This document shows, piece by piece, positions 7,704 through 16,198 of a stretch of 38,919 nucleotides of DNA. The position numbers and the translations under genes were made by a program. The notes below the pieces were generated by a model. It was not told where the DNA came from and searched no databases. It saw only the letters and a program-made list of their open reading frames with translations. This DNA comes from Methanoregula sp. (lineage in GTDB: Archaea > Halobacteriota > Methanomicrobia > Methanomicrobiales > Methanospirillaceae). The stretch lies in NCBI GenBank assembly GCA_030651815.1, contig JAUSBW010000031.1:1-38919 (forward strand), written 5' to 3'. The first letter of the stretch is position 1; each line of letters opens with the position of its first letter.

Positions 7704-8855
7704 ATGATCGAAAGCCGGATGGGGGTTACCGTACGACAGAAGGGAGGGTACCATGCATACATTCCCAAACCACTGCCTCCAAATCCCACGGTACATTTTG
7801 ATGACGAACTCCACCACCTCCTGTCAGAAGCGGATCGTGCCCTCGCACGACTTGACGGCATGACAATCGTCCTACCCAACGCAGATCTTTTTGTCGCCAT
7901 GTACGTGAAAAAAGAGGCACTGCTCAGTTCCCAGATCGAAGGAACGCAGGCTTCGCTCCAGGGCATTCTCCAGTTCGAAGCTGACATGGTCCCAACTGAT
8001 GACATCAACGACATCAAAGAGGTCATCAATTATATTCAGGCAATGGATGCTGGACTGGCCCGGACCAGCAGCAATCTCTTCTCATTAGAGATCCTGCAGG
8101 ATATCCACCGCATCCTGCTCAAAGGAACCCGTGGAGGTAAAAAAGACTTAGGGAAAATACGCACGGTCCAGAACTGGATCGGGCCACAGGGCTCAACCCT
8201 CTGGTCAGCAACGTTCATACCCCCACCTCCGGAAAAAGTGCCGGAATTATTAGAGGAACTCGAAGCGTTCATCATCGCAGACGACCGTATGCCCCCCCTG
8301 ATCAAGATCGGGCTCGTGCATGCACAGTTCGAGACCATCCATCCGTTCATTGACGGGAATGGAAGGATGGGACGATTGTTCATCACGTTCTGGCTCTGCC
8401 GGAAAGGAATCCTTGCCCGCCCGCTCCTGTACCTGAGCATTTTCTTAAAAGCACACCGGGAAGAATATTACTCGCTGCTCCAGGAGATCCGGTTTGAAGG
8501 CGACTGGGAATCCTGGCTGAAATTTTTCCTTCGCGGGATCATCGAAGTCTCAAATGAAGCACTCGCAAACGCACGGGAGATTATCGCTTTAAAAGAAAAA
8601 CTCCTTGATACGCTCGTCCGGAATAATGTCGGGGGCCTGAGTGCAGTCCGGCTTATCGATCTCCTTTTTGCAAAACCGGTCGTCACTGTCGCTGACATCG
8701 GTTCTGCGCTTGGGATCAGCCATCAGCCCGCGTATGATCTGGTGAACCAGTTCGAGAAACTGGGAATTATCAGAGAGATTACCGGCAAAAAGCGGTATAA
8801 AAAATATCTCTTTGTAGATTACGTCCTCATCATCGAACGCGGGACCGGGATCTGA
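7704..8855 (+). CDS. Fic-family AMP transferase
   Basis: A 383-aa Fic/DOC enzyme, expected to transfer AMP from ATP to a hydroxyl side chain of a target protein. The catalytic motif HPFIDGNGRMGR is complete at about residue 213, including the His, the acidic residue and the nucleotide-binding GNGR. An inhibitory helix motif SSQIEG, fitting [S/T]xxxE[G/N], lies at about residues 75-81, so this is a class II, self-inhibited Fic. An N-terminal Fic_N region (KPLPPNP) precedes it, and a C-terminal winged helix (SALGISHQPAYDLVNQFEKL) ends the protein, fitting DNA or regulatory binding. GGAG lies 10 nt before ATG 7704. No antitoxin partner is adjacent. The target is unknown. Confidence 0.9.
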   Translation: MIESRMGVTVRQKGGYHAYIPKPLPPNPTVHFDDELHHLLSEADRALARLDGMTIVLPNADLFVAMYVKKEALLSSQIEGTQASLQGILQFEADMVPTDDINDIKEVINYIQAMDAGLARTSSNLFSLEILQDIHRILLKGTRGGKKDLGKIRTVQNWIGPQGSTLWSATFIPPPPEKVPELLEELEAFIIADDRMPPLIKIGLVHAQFETIHPFIDGNGRMGRLFITFWLCRKGILARPLLYLSIFLKAHREEYYSLLQEIRFEGDWESWLKFFLRGIIEVSNEALANAREIIALKEKLLDTLVRNNVGGLSAVRLIDLLFAKPVVTVADIGSALGISHQPAYDLVNQFEKLGIIREITGKKRYKKYLFVDYVLIIERGTGI

Positions 8856-9016
8856 TGATAAAAAACCGGGTAAGACACGCATTTGTTTTTCGGACTGCCG
8901 CCCCACCTTTGGTCCACCTCAATATTGCCAATCGCCTCAAGGATATCATCGAACCAGTCATAGCGCAGCTTACACCCTTACAGTGTACCACATCTCCCGC
9001 TTTCCTTAGATACTAA
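8855..9016. other. Ambiguous 53-codon frame after fic, or antisense gene remnant
   Basis: On the plus strand an ATG overlaps the Fic stop (TGATG) and opens 53 codons (MIKNRVRHAFVFRTAAPPLV start). On the minus strand the same DNA reads KLRYDWFDDILEAIGNIEV with codon choice closer to resident genes, suggesting the tail of a lost gene. Neither frame has a ribosome site or known motif. I cannot decide between them. Confidence 0.25.
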
Positions 9017-9098
9017 GGTACACACTCCAACCTCACCTCCCCAAGTGTTCAGCGTACATTTCAACAGGTATACAATATACCAAAACACACATTTCCTC

Positions 9099-9824
9099 AT
9101 GAGAGTTATCCGGGCGCCGAGTATCGGGCGGGCACACGAACAGGTCATCAAAATGATCTTAGAGAAAGGCTGGACCCTCCGGACAGAAGATGCCGAAGCA
9201 ACAGTCGAGTTCGAAGAGATCGCCATGCAGGTCGATACCCCGCTTGCCGAACCCATGACAAGCCCGCACTCAAAGTTCCAGTTGAGGTTTGTTGAACAGT
9301 ACGCCCGCGATCTGATCCACGGTTCGCACGCCAACTTCGAGTACGATTATCATGGCCGGCTCTTTGACTGGGGCGAACGGCTTGTCACTGATGGACAGCC
9401 CGTGCATGTGGACCAGATTGCCTACATCGTAAACAAACTCCGCACCCAGCCGGAGACACGCAGGGCTGTAGCCATCACATGGAACCCGGTCATCGATGAG
9501 AAACTCGATGACTGCCCCTGCCTCCAGCTCGTCCAGTGCATAGTGCGGGACAACAAACTCCACATGCGGGTGATCTTCCGCTCCAACGACATGCTCACCG
9601 CTGCCGGCGCCAATATGTACGCCCTTGTGCAGCTCCAGAAACATATTGCCGACCAGCTCGGAGTCCCCTGCGGGACATACACCCACATCTCGCTCGTCCC
9701 TCATATCTACTATATCCGGGACATGCACGACATCGAACCCTTCTGCGGAAAAGGCCAGTTCATCCAGCCGGTAAAAGAAGTCTGCCGCGCCTGCAAGGGT
9801 TGCGGACGGGCACAGAGTATATGA
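9099..9824 (+). CDS. thyA: Methanogen-type thymidylate synthase
   Basis: A 241-aa protein of the archaeal thymidylate synthase family, converting dUMP to dTMP for DNA synthesis with a reduced one-carbon carrier (tetrahydromethanopterin-type in methanogens). Recognisable landmarks are the Cys in DDCPCLQLVQC, the nucleotide-binding RSNDMLTAAGANMYAL stretch and the HISLVPHIYYIRD end. It is shorter than bacterial ThyA, as usual for this family. ATG 9099 is chosen over the longer frame from 9045. A TATA-containing palindrome GGTATA-CAA-TATACC at 9067-9081 lies only about 20 nt before this ATG and no ribosome site is seen, so the mRNA is probably leaderless. Confidence 0.85.
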   Translation: MRVIRAPSIGRAHEQVIKMILEKGWTLRTEDAEATVEFEEIAMQVDTPLAEPMTSPHSKFQLRFVEQYARDLIHGSHANFEYDYHGRLFDWGERLVTDGQPVHVDQIAYIVNKLRTQPETRRAVAITWNPVIDEKLDDCPCLQLVQCIVRDNKLHMRVIFRSNDMLTAAGANMYALVQLQKHIADQLGVPCGTYTHISLVPHIYYIRDMHDIEPFCGKGQFIQPVKEVCRACKGCGRAQSI

Positions 9825-9878
9825 ACGGACACGGGGTCACTTTAATTAAGCAACAGCGGCAAAAAGTATGAGACATAT

Positions 9879-9951
9879 AGCCCGGTAGTGTAGCGGTCAA
9901 TCATGGTGGCCTCTGGAGCCGCCGACAGCAGTTCGAATCTGCTCCGGGCTA
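9879..9951 (+). tRNA. tRNA-Gln (CTG)
   Basis: Acceptor AGCCCGG pairs with CCGGGCT. The anticodon stem GTGGC/GCCGC encloses loop CTCTGGA with anticodon CTG, and the T-loop reads GTTCGAATC. Discriminator A at 9951, no encoded CCA, no intron. Confidence 0.93.
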
Positions 9952-10030
9952 CTTCTTTTCGTGTTCGTTTTAACCATCAGGAATTTCCGCTGGTCTTTCT
10001 GACCATCTTCTCACCTTCGGGCTACAACAG

Positions 10031-10744
10031 TCATGCAATGAGCGCAGGAAGGATGCAGCAGATGAAGATGGCGCCAAAGGTACCGGCACCCCCGATGCTC
10101 ACGTCCGGTATATCAAGTGCTTTTATCCGGTGAAGCTGGGCAAGGTTTCCACCCAGCAGAATTCCGATAGTCCCGCTGACAAATGCAAGAACCGTTGCCG
10201 GGATTCCGGCACCCCCAAACAGGAGCATCCCCATGAGAAGCGCTGTAAGGGCCGGTATGATCAGGGGCACCCGCAGTCCCACACCCGGCACCGGGCGCGT
10301 AGCAACAAAGGTGATGAGTGCAACGAGCGCAATCCCTGCCCCTACTGGTACCAGAAGAGAGGTGCCGGTGATAAGCACAGCCTGATACAGCAGGTACAGC
10401 GATATGCAGACCGGCAGGATCGCTCCGCCAAGATTGATCGAGATAAGAGTGTCCCAGACGGGGGCCGGACTCCACGGGGTGTCTGCACTGTATGGGGTCG
10501 TGTCCGGTGGGACACGGACCATGTCGCGCCTGATTGTGTACACCGGGATGTTGACATAACTCCCAAAGAGCATCAGCAGGACAACTGCAATGGCTGTAAT
10601 CCAGGAAAATCCCAGCTTAGTAAATGCAGCACCGATCACTCCAAGGAAGAGCAGCGGGATCAGAAGGATAACCAGCCCGACAACCAGAAGGATTACGAGC
10701 ACTGATAAGGCCCCGGCAGATACAAAACGAATACCACCAGCCAT
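10031..10744 (-). CDS. DUF1614-like multi-pass membrane protein
   Basis: A 237-aa integral membrane protein with about seven hydrophobic helices (for example SVLVILLVVGLVILLIPLLF and ALTALLMGMLLFGGAG) and a polar segment near residues 85-105. It resembles the DUF1614 family of archaeal membrane proteins of unknown function. ATG 10744 follows a GAGGT ribosome site. The upstream extension in the same frame lies inside flpA. It starts 7 nt after the fibrillarin gene, so it is probably the last gene of the nop5-flpA transcript, though nothing ties it to RNA modification. Confidence 0.7.
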   Translation of the reverse strand: MAGGIRFVSAGALSVLVILLVVGLVILLIPLLFLGVIGAAFTKLGFSWITAIAVVLLMLFGSYVNIPVYTIRRDMVRVPPDTTPYSADTPWSPAPVWDTLISINLGGAILPVCISLYLLYQAVLITGTSLLVPVGAGIALVALITFVATRPVPGVGLRVPLIIPALTALLMGMLLFGGAGIPATVLAFVSGTIGILLGGNLAQLHRIKALDIPDVSIGGAGTFGAIFICCILPALIA

Positions 10745-10751
10745 GACTACC

Positions 10752-11360
10752 TCACACTTCCGGTTTTGTGCAGACAATTGCCGCGTGATCCTGGTGGTAG
10801 GGTAAAAGCCACAGGCTCTCCTGCACCACAAATCCTGCTGATACAAGTGCTTCCACAGTTTCTTTAAATACCACACCGGGTTCCTTTCTCACATCCACGC
10901 TCCGGGTCTTTAACATCAGGATCATCTTTCCGTCGGGTCTTAAAAATGCAGAGTTCCGTATAGCAATCATTGCCTGATCAGGTTGCGCTACATCCTGGTA
11001 GAGCAGATCCACCGTTTCAACCAGAGGTGCATACTGTTCCGGGCGGGTGGCATCTGCCATGATCGGCACGATATTTTTGCGGCGGCGGGCCACTTCCAGA
11101 AGATCCTGCATCGGGCGTGGCGCAAATTCCACGGCATACACCACTTCGGCATAATCTGCCACATGCGAGACCGTAGTCCCGTTCGCAGCGCCGAGATAGA
11201 GCACCCGGGTATCCGAAGTGATCTCAACACCCGTTCCCTCGTGGTAGAGCGCCGCCAGTTTACTGCGGAACGGATCCCATACCCGCGCGTTTCCCAGCAT
11301 TCGTTCACTATACACACCACCCTCGCCATGCGAAACCAGCACATCACCGATCCAGATCAT
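10752..11360 (-). CDS. flpA: Fibrillarin-like rRNA/tRNA 2'-O-methyltransferase
   Basis: A 202-aa catalytic subunit of the archaeal C/D-box sRNP, which adds 2'-O-methyl groups to rRNA and tRNA under guide-RNA direction. The SAM site VLYLGAANGTTVSHVAD is followed by VYAVEFAPR (acidic residue for SAM ribose), then DVAQPDQ, LMLKTRS and PYHQDHA, which supply the conserved Asp, Lys and His of the fibrillarin active site. The N-terminal VYSERMLGNARVWDPFRSKL is the usual archaeal fibrillarin strand region. The start overlaps the nop5 stop by 4 nt (ATGA), so the two partner subunits are translationally coupled. Confidence 0.95.
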   Translation of the reverse strand: MIWIGDVLVSHGEGGVYSERMLGNARVWDPFRSKLAALYHEGTGVEITSDTRVLYLGAANGTTVSHVADYAEVVYAVEFAPRPMQDLLEVARRRKNIVPIMADATRPEQYAPLVETVDLLYQDVAQPDQAMIAIRNSAFLRPDGKMILMLKTRSVDVRKEPGVVFKETVEALVSAGFVVQESLWLLPYHQDHAAIVCTKPEV

Positions 11361-12220
11361 GGATCATTCCCCTTTCCCACCAGATCGATGCGTGCCTGTG
11401 CAGATTCGAGAAATACCGGGTCCGCAACCCCCCGGTAGTGGTCGATGCGGGCTGCAATCGCAAGTTTTCCGGCGAGCACGCGGGCAACCTTACCGCGACA
11501 TTCCCGGGGCGCATTGTGGACACGCCGGTGCTGGAAGATGATCCCGTGCTTGGGAGACGGCGACTTGGTCCGGAGATGGGCAAACAGGGCAGTCCGCGCA
11601 CCGAGCACCTGGATGGCACTGGCAGGCATCCGGCAAAGATCTGATAGCCCCCCCGCGTGCGACATGAGCCGGGCCGCGACCAGTCCGCCAATTAGTGCGC
11701 TGGTATTTGGCATCACATCATTGGCCCGTCCCGATACCGCTTTTGCAAGTTCAGTCCGTGTGGCAGAAAGGCGCTCTATCTCTCCTGCTACAAAGGAGAG
11801 CGCACCACGCGATTTCTCACGGATATTTTTCACCAGAATATGCGCAGGCGTCTTGCGATATTTTCGGGTGAATGTCGGGTGCCGGATCTGGTACCACTCC
11901 ACCACCCGCTCGGTGAGCAGGTTGATTACAGTATCCATCTCGTCAAGGGTTCTCACCATCTGGAGCAGTTCGGCATCCTTGCCGGAATATTGCTCTTGTA
12001 TATCCCGCTCTGCTGCGGCAAAACAGATCTCGCGGAGCTTCTGGATATAATCTGCACGGTCACGGCACGCGCCGCACGCCACCGCAAGTTCCCAGTCCGG
12101 TGGAACAAATGTATCCATACTTGTTCTGATCAAGCGGATACGGTCGGATTTCGCGTGCGCATCACCGCCAGATGGCGTACACAGTCCATCCTCCACATCC
12201 CCGAACCAGTAGGATCGCAT
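11357..12220 (-). CDS. Nop5/Nop56-58 family C/D-box sRNP scaffold
   Basis: A 287-aa protein that bridges fibrillarin and L7Ae on box C/D guide RNAs. The N-terminal domain is short, a central helical coiled-coil (about residues 60-150) mediates self-association, and the Nop domain is clear: PNTSALIGGLVAARLMSHAG, MPASAIQVLGARTALFAHLR, PKHGIIFQHRRVHNAP and KVARVLAGKLAIAARIDHY. It lacks the long KKE/D tail of eukaryotic homologues. The ATG at 12220 has no ribosome site and lies just after an AT-rich stretch, consistent with a short or absent leader. Confidence 0.93.
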   Translation of the reverse strand: MRSYWFGDVEDGLCTPSGGDAHAKSDRIRLIRTSMDTFVPPDWELAVACGACRDRADYIQKLREICFAAAERDIQEQYSGKDAELLQMVRTLDEMDTVINLLTERVVEWYQIRHPTFTRKYRKTPAHILVKNIREKSRGALSFVAGEIERLSATRTELAKAVSGRANDVMPNTSALIGGLVAARLMSHAGGLSDLCRMPASAIQVLGARTALFAHLRTKSPSPKHGIIFQHRRVHNAPRECRGKVARVLAGKLAIAARIDHYRGVADPVFLESAQARIDLVGKGNDP

Positions 12221-12303
12221 ATTAGAAAACTAAGGGGTGTGAGCCCGTATAAAACCAGATCACACCGGACATCCGGGCGCACAGGTGGGAGCGGTTGTAT
12301 GCC

Positions 12304-13518
12304 TCACACCCAGGCAATACCAAACGAGTAGAGGATCACCGGGATCATGATAGCGCCCATACAATACATCCTCGGCACGTTCACCAGATGCGGCACAAGC
12401 CCGAGCACAATCGCAAGCAGCAGGATCAGTGCGCCAAAAGGACCGGTGAAAATGAGACACAGGATAACAATGAACGCAATAACCGCACGGTTCAACAACC
12501 GCACATCAATCCCGTTGAGCCGACAGGCGGATTTTGAGAGCCACACGGTAATGACATACGCAGCACAGGCAGCAAGCACACCGATCACCGTAAGCTCACT
12601 CATCGAGGGCATGGGAAGTTCCGAGAGCGCGACCATCACGCCGTTTCGCATCCGCGATAACGCAAAGAGCGCAGCAAGCCCGATAAAGGCATTGGCCGTG
12701 TTCGCCGCATTCGTAGCAAGGATATACGCGCGGCGATCCTTCTCATAGCCGATCACTGACGCAAGCACACCGTTTGCCGATGCAGTGGAAAGTCCGGGAA
12801 GCCACCCGACTGCCACACCGACAGCAGTCCCAAGCACCGAGCATTTTACGATAGTCCGATCTTCCATCCGGATACCACGGAAATGCTGCTCCGGCATCGC
12901 TCCCTGTGATGACGTGAGAAGCACAGAAATACCGAACAGCCCGGTGAGCAGCGGCATGAGGATCGCACTGCCCCCTGCAAGCGTATGCCAGCTGAGAAAC
13001 GCGTAGTGGAGCGAGAATGCCCCCAGCAGACCGGATACAACAAATATGCCAAGCGCCCAGCCCGGTGCCTCGCTGGTGACGATCATATACCCCACAGTAG
13101 CAATCAGCAGGATGCCAATCCACCAGTCAAAGTACGGCTGGAGCGCAGGGAGCAGCAGAAAACAGAGTACCGAAAGTGGCACGGCGATTACCATAGCACA
13201 GGCACTCCCGAGTGCAGCGATCCGTACGGCTTCCTCGCCATTGCCTTCAAGGCAGAGTGCGTGGGCAGGCAGTACCGCAAGCGAAGTATCAGCATCAGGG
13301 ATACCGAGGAAGGTGCTGGGGATCGCATCGACAAACGTGTGGGTGATGAGCGCTGCAAACATCGCACCGGCAAGCGCGAGCGGTCCGAGGAGGGCCAGGA
13401 GCGCCACCTGAAGGCTTAAGAGTATACCGGCAAGGGTGTTGGCATGCACGCCGGGGATGATCCCGCTGATGGTCCCAAGGATCACGCCAATAAGGACACC
13501 CAGCAGGATCTCAATCAC
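12304..13518 (-). CDS. TctA-family (COG1784-like) permease
   Basis: A 404-aa polytopic membrane protein with about ten or more hydrophobic segments. The N-terminal GVILGTISGIIPGVHANTLAG and the internal GTAVGVAVGWLPGLSTASAN are the paired glycine/proline P-G motifs of the TctA (tripartite tricarboxylate transporter) fold, and FVDAIPSTFLGIPDADTSLA is also typical. Archaeal members work without the TctB and TctC partners, and none is seen here. Substrate unknown. It lies 83 nt upstream of nop5 on the same strand and diverges from hemD with a 39-bp gap. Confidence 0.8.
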   Translation of the reverse strand: MIEILLGVLIGVILGTISGIIPGVHANTLAGILLSLQVALLALLGPLALAGAMFAALITHTFVDAIPSTFLGIPDADTSLAVLPAHALCLEGNGEEAVRIAALGSACAMVIAVPLSVLCFLLLPALQPYFDWWIGILLIATVGYMIVTSEAPGWALGIFVVSGLLGAFSLHYAFLSWHTLAGGSAILMPLLTGLFGISVLLTSSQGAMPEQHFRGIRMEDRTIVKCSVLGTAVGVAVGWLPGLSTASANGVLASVIGYEKDRRAYILATNAANTANAFIGLAALFALSRMRNGVMVALSELPMPSMSELTVIGVLAACAAYVITVWLSKSACRLNGIDVRLLNRAVIAFIVILCLIFTGPFGALILLLAIVLGLVPHLVNVPRMYCMGAIMIPVILYSFGIAWV

Positions 13519-13557
13519 TCACTAAAGTTACAGGAGAGTGAACATAAATTCACCGAA

Positions 13558-14286
13558 ATGCATATCATATTATCATACAGGGGCCATGAATCCGTAATGA
13601 AGTGCGCAGTCACCCGTCTTTTGGGAAAGGAGAAGAGCGATGCTGCCCGCTGTGCAAAGGCGGGCCATGCCTGCTACAGCGTCCACCCGCTCCGCTCAGA
13701 GCTGCGCGAGCCTGCGATCGCAGAGTTCGTCAAAGGGGTGACCGACAACAAATTCGACTGCATCTTCTTTACGAGCGCCCTCCCGGCAAAGATCATCGCC
13801 CCTCTCCTCAAAAAGTGTCCACGCGTGATTGCGATCGGCCCCCAGACGGCAAAGGAACTGGAGCAATCGGGCATCGGGTGTGAAACGCTCCCGGGTTTCT
13901 ACTCCCGGGACTTCGTGCCCTATCTCGGCGACTGGATTGTGGGGAAGCATATCGGTATCCCCCGCGCCGATGTCCCGAACCCGGCACTCCTTAATGCGAT
14001 AACTGCCGCAGGCGGGATTGTCCATGAGTTCCGGTGTTACGGGCTTGAACCCACAGGAGAGACGCTCGATCTTGATACTGCCGATGCGATCCTCTTTACC
14101 AGTGCCATGTCATATACAAAAGCGATCTGGACAAAACGCAGTGATCTGCTTGTGATGGCAATTGGCGACATAACAGCAGCTGCCATGTGCACGGGAGGCA
14201 CAGTCCCTGCGGTCGTGGGGGACGGTTCCCTTGAAGGAACCCTTGCAGCGCTGAACAACTATCTCGACAATAACCGGAGTGAGTAA
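13558..14286 (+). CDS. hemD: Uroporphyrinogen-III synthase
   Basis: A 242-aa HemD-like protein, cyclising hydroxymethylbilane to uroporphyrinogen III, the precursor of coenzyme F430, cobamides and siroheme in methanogens. Two alternating domains are visible: CIFFTSALPAKIIAPLL with VIAIGPQTAKELEQSGIGCE, and AILFTSAMSYTKAIW with VMAIGDITAAAM, matching the FTS and AIGxxTA signatures of the family. Sequence is weakly conserved in this family, as expected. The frame is open from 13444, but that part is antisense to the permease gene. ATG 13558 begins the beta-strand MHIILSYRG. The gene overlaps or abuts cbf5. Confidence 0.85.
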   Translation: MHIILSYRGHESVMKCAVTRLLGKEKSDAARCAKAGHACYSVHPLRSELREPAIAEFVKGVTDNKFDCIFFTSALPAKIIAPLLKKCPRVIAIGPQTAKELEQSGIGCETLPGFYSRDFVPYLGDWIVGKHIGIPRADVPNPALLNAITAAGGIVHEFRCYGLEPTGETLDLDTADAILFTSAMSYTKAIWTKRSDLLVMAIGDITAAAMCTGGTVPAVVGDGSLEGTLAALNNYLDNNRSE

Positions 14287-14287
14287 T

Positions 14288-15316
14288 ATGGAATTACCGA
14301 TTGCGGATACTGAGCAAACTGAGCAAAAAAAGAAGGCGGCCTTATGGAAAGGGGCGGGCATTATCGTAGTGGACAAGACACAGGGCCCGTCAAGCCATGA
14401 GATCGCCGCATGGGTAGGACAGATGCTCGGGTGCGAGGTCGGGCATTCCGGTACGCTCGATCCACAGGTTTCGGGACTGCTTCTTATTATGCTCGGCAAC
14501 GCGGTGCGCCTTGCGCCGCTGCTCCTTGCGCATGACAAGGAATATGTCTGCCTGATGCGGCTGCACGGCGATGTCGACCCGGCCTGTATTGAGAAGATGG
14601 CAGAGGAGTTCACCGGCAGGCTCTACCAGCGCCCACCACGGAAGAGCGCGGTAAAGCGAAACTTACGGATTCGCACCATCCATAAACTCGAGATCCTCAG
14701 CATCGAAGGAAGGCTCGTCCTCTTCCGGGTGAACTGCGAAGCGGGCACATACATCCGCTCGCTCTGCCACCACATGGGGTTTGCGCTGGGAGTGGGCGGG
14801 CACATGCAGGAACTGCGCCGCTCACGCTCCGGGACCTTTGACGAAACGACCATGCACACGCTCCATGAGATCAAAGACGCCTGCGTGGCAGCAGAAGCCG
14901 GTGATCGGACGGCCCTTGAGTCCATGGTGATGTCGGTCGATGCCGCGGTGCCGGATCTTCCGGTTGTTATTGTGCGCGATACCGCGATCGATGCCATCTG
15001 CCGGGGCGCAGTACTCGCGGGTGTGGGAGTGATCAGCTGCGATGAATTCGGAAAGAACCAGACCGTTGCAGTCCTCTCCCAGAAACGCGAATTTGTCTGT
15101 CTGGGAAACGCGCTTGTCCCAACATCTGCCTTCAAACCCGGTGACACCGGACTCGTTATCGCCCCAACCGCCGTTTTCCTGCAGCCCGGCACCTATCCCC
15201 GGGGCTGGAAAAAATCCGATAAACCAGTACAACACGATAAGAAACCGGCTAAAAAGCCAGTCCAGAGACCTGCCAGAAAAACATCCGTCCAGTTCCAGAG
15301 AAAGAGATACCCTTAA
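14288..15316 (+). CDS. tRNA/rRNA pseudouridine synthase Cbf5
   Basis: A 342-aa TruB/Cbf5 enzyme, the catalytic subunit of H/ACA guide RNPs and also able to modify U55 of tRNA. The catalytic Asp lies in HSGTLDPQVSGLL (about residue 58). KTQGPSSHEIAAWV and CEAGTYIRSLCHHMG are further family motifs. A PUA domain occupies about residues 225-300 (GAVLAGVGVISCDEF onward). The last 35 residues are a Lys/Pro/Arg-rich tail (KKPAKKPVQRPARK), longer than usual and probably RNA-binding. ATG 14288 is preferred, since a GGAGTGAG site precedes it. A GTG at 14279 would overlap hemD. Confidence 0.93.
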   Translation: MELPIADTEQTEQKKKAALWKGAGIIVVDKTQGPSSHEIAAWVGQMLGCEVGHSGTLDPQVSGLLLIMLGNAVRLAPLLLAHDKEYVCLMRLHGDVDPACIEKMAEEFTGRLYQRPPRKSAVKRNLRIRTIHKLEILSIEGRLVLFRVNCEAGTYIRSLCHHMGFALGVGGHMQELRRSRSGTFDETTMHTLHEIKDACVAAEAGDRTALESMVMSVDAAVPDLPVVIVRDTAIDAICRGAVLAGVGVISCDEFGKNQTVAVLSQKREFVCLGNALVPTSAFKPGDTGLVIAPTAVFLQPGTYPRGWKKSDKPVQHDKKPAKKPVQRPARKTSVQFQRKRYP

Positions 15317-15351
15317 AAAAATTCCCTGCATACAAATAGGATACACTTTTT

Positions 15352-15435
15352 GCTGAGGTAGTCTAGCGGTAGGGCGCAGGCCTGGAAAGCCTGTGGTGCG
15401 AAAGTGCCTCGGGGGTTCAATTCCCCCCCTCAGCG
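15352..15435 (+). tRNA. tRNA-Ser (GGA)
   Basis: Acceptor GCTGAGG pairs with CCTCAGC. The anticodon stem CAGGC/GCCTG holds loop CTGGAAA with anticodon GGA. A long variable arm (TGGTGCGAAAGTGCCTC) marks a class II tRNA. Discriminator G, no encoded CCA. Confidence 0.93.
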
Positions 15436-15610
15436 CTTCATCTTTTTTTGGTTTTTTATGTTCAGATCGGTTTTCGATCATTGTGAGAGATTGCCGGGTT
15501 CTGAAGTGATCCCTCCAAATTCCCCTATCAAGGTGTAGAGAAAATAAAAATAAAAACTCTCATAATGGTTGATCAATGTTTTAAAAAGAGGATTGCCCCC
15601 GACCTTCACT

Positions 15611-16198
15611 TCACCGGCACGTCCCGCCAAATTCCCTGCCCATCTCAAACGCTTTTGTATTGATCTCCACCGTCTTTTTCGGGACAAGGCGCCGGACTGC
15701 TTCAAGCAGCGATTCCGGTTTGAGGGGTATTGATCCGGATGCGGCGCCCAGCATCACCACATTCTGGGAAAGCGGACTTCCCGCATCGGATGCCATCTTG
15801 TCTGCATCGAGCAGGCAGAGCGCGTGCTTTTTCAGCCCTGCGATGATCTCATCTTCCGTTGGCGAGGCAAGCTTTTGCGTGTACACCGATGTGGGCAGCA
15901 CAAGGTGGCTGTTCACTACAAGCCGCCCCTCTTTTTTCAGGTAATGCGAGTAGCGGAGGGCTTCTAACAGATCAAACGAGATCATGAGATCTGCCTGCCC
16001 GGGGGGGATGAGCGGCCCGAACAACCCGTCGATCCGTATGTGGCTCTCCACCGAACCGCCGCGCTGCGCCATGCCGTGCGTCTCTGCTCCCTTGACATGC
16101 CGTCCCTCGATCAGGCAGGCTTTGCCAAGAATATTGGAAGCAAGGATCGTTCCCTGTCCCCCGATTCCCACCATCAGGATATCGAAACTTCCGCTCAT
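15611..16198 (-). CDS. iorB: Indolepyruvate:ferredoxin oxidoreductase, beta subunit
   Basis: A 195-aa gamma-domain protein of the 2-oxoacid:ferredoxin oxidoreductase family. It starts SFDILMVGIGGQGTILASN (GxGGQG signature) and contains KGAETHGMAQRGGSVESHIR, the usual subunit-contact loop. With IorA it oxidatively decarboxylates arylpyruvates to acyl-CoA and reduced ferredoxin; in methanogens it can also run in the direction of aromatic amino acid synthesis. ATG 16198 follows a GGGAGGGAAAGAG site and overlaps the iorA stop by 4 nt. The longer frame from 16264 is inside iorA. Confidence 0.92.
   Translation of the reverse strand: MSGSFDILMVGIGGQGTILASNILGKACLIEGRHVKGAETHGMAQRGGSVESHIRIDGLFGPLIPPGQADLMISFDLLEALRYSHYLKKEGRLVVNSHLVLPTSVYTQKLASPTEDEIIAGLKKHALCLLDADKMASDAGSPLSQNVVMLGAASGSIPLKPESLLEAVRRLVPKKTVEINTKAFEMGREFGGTCR

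Noticed and set aside
10130-10705. A 191-codon plus-strand frame rich in Asp, Lys and Gly
   Set aside because: It is antisense to the DUF1614 membrane protein, whose helices and ribosome site are clear.
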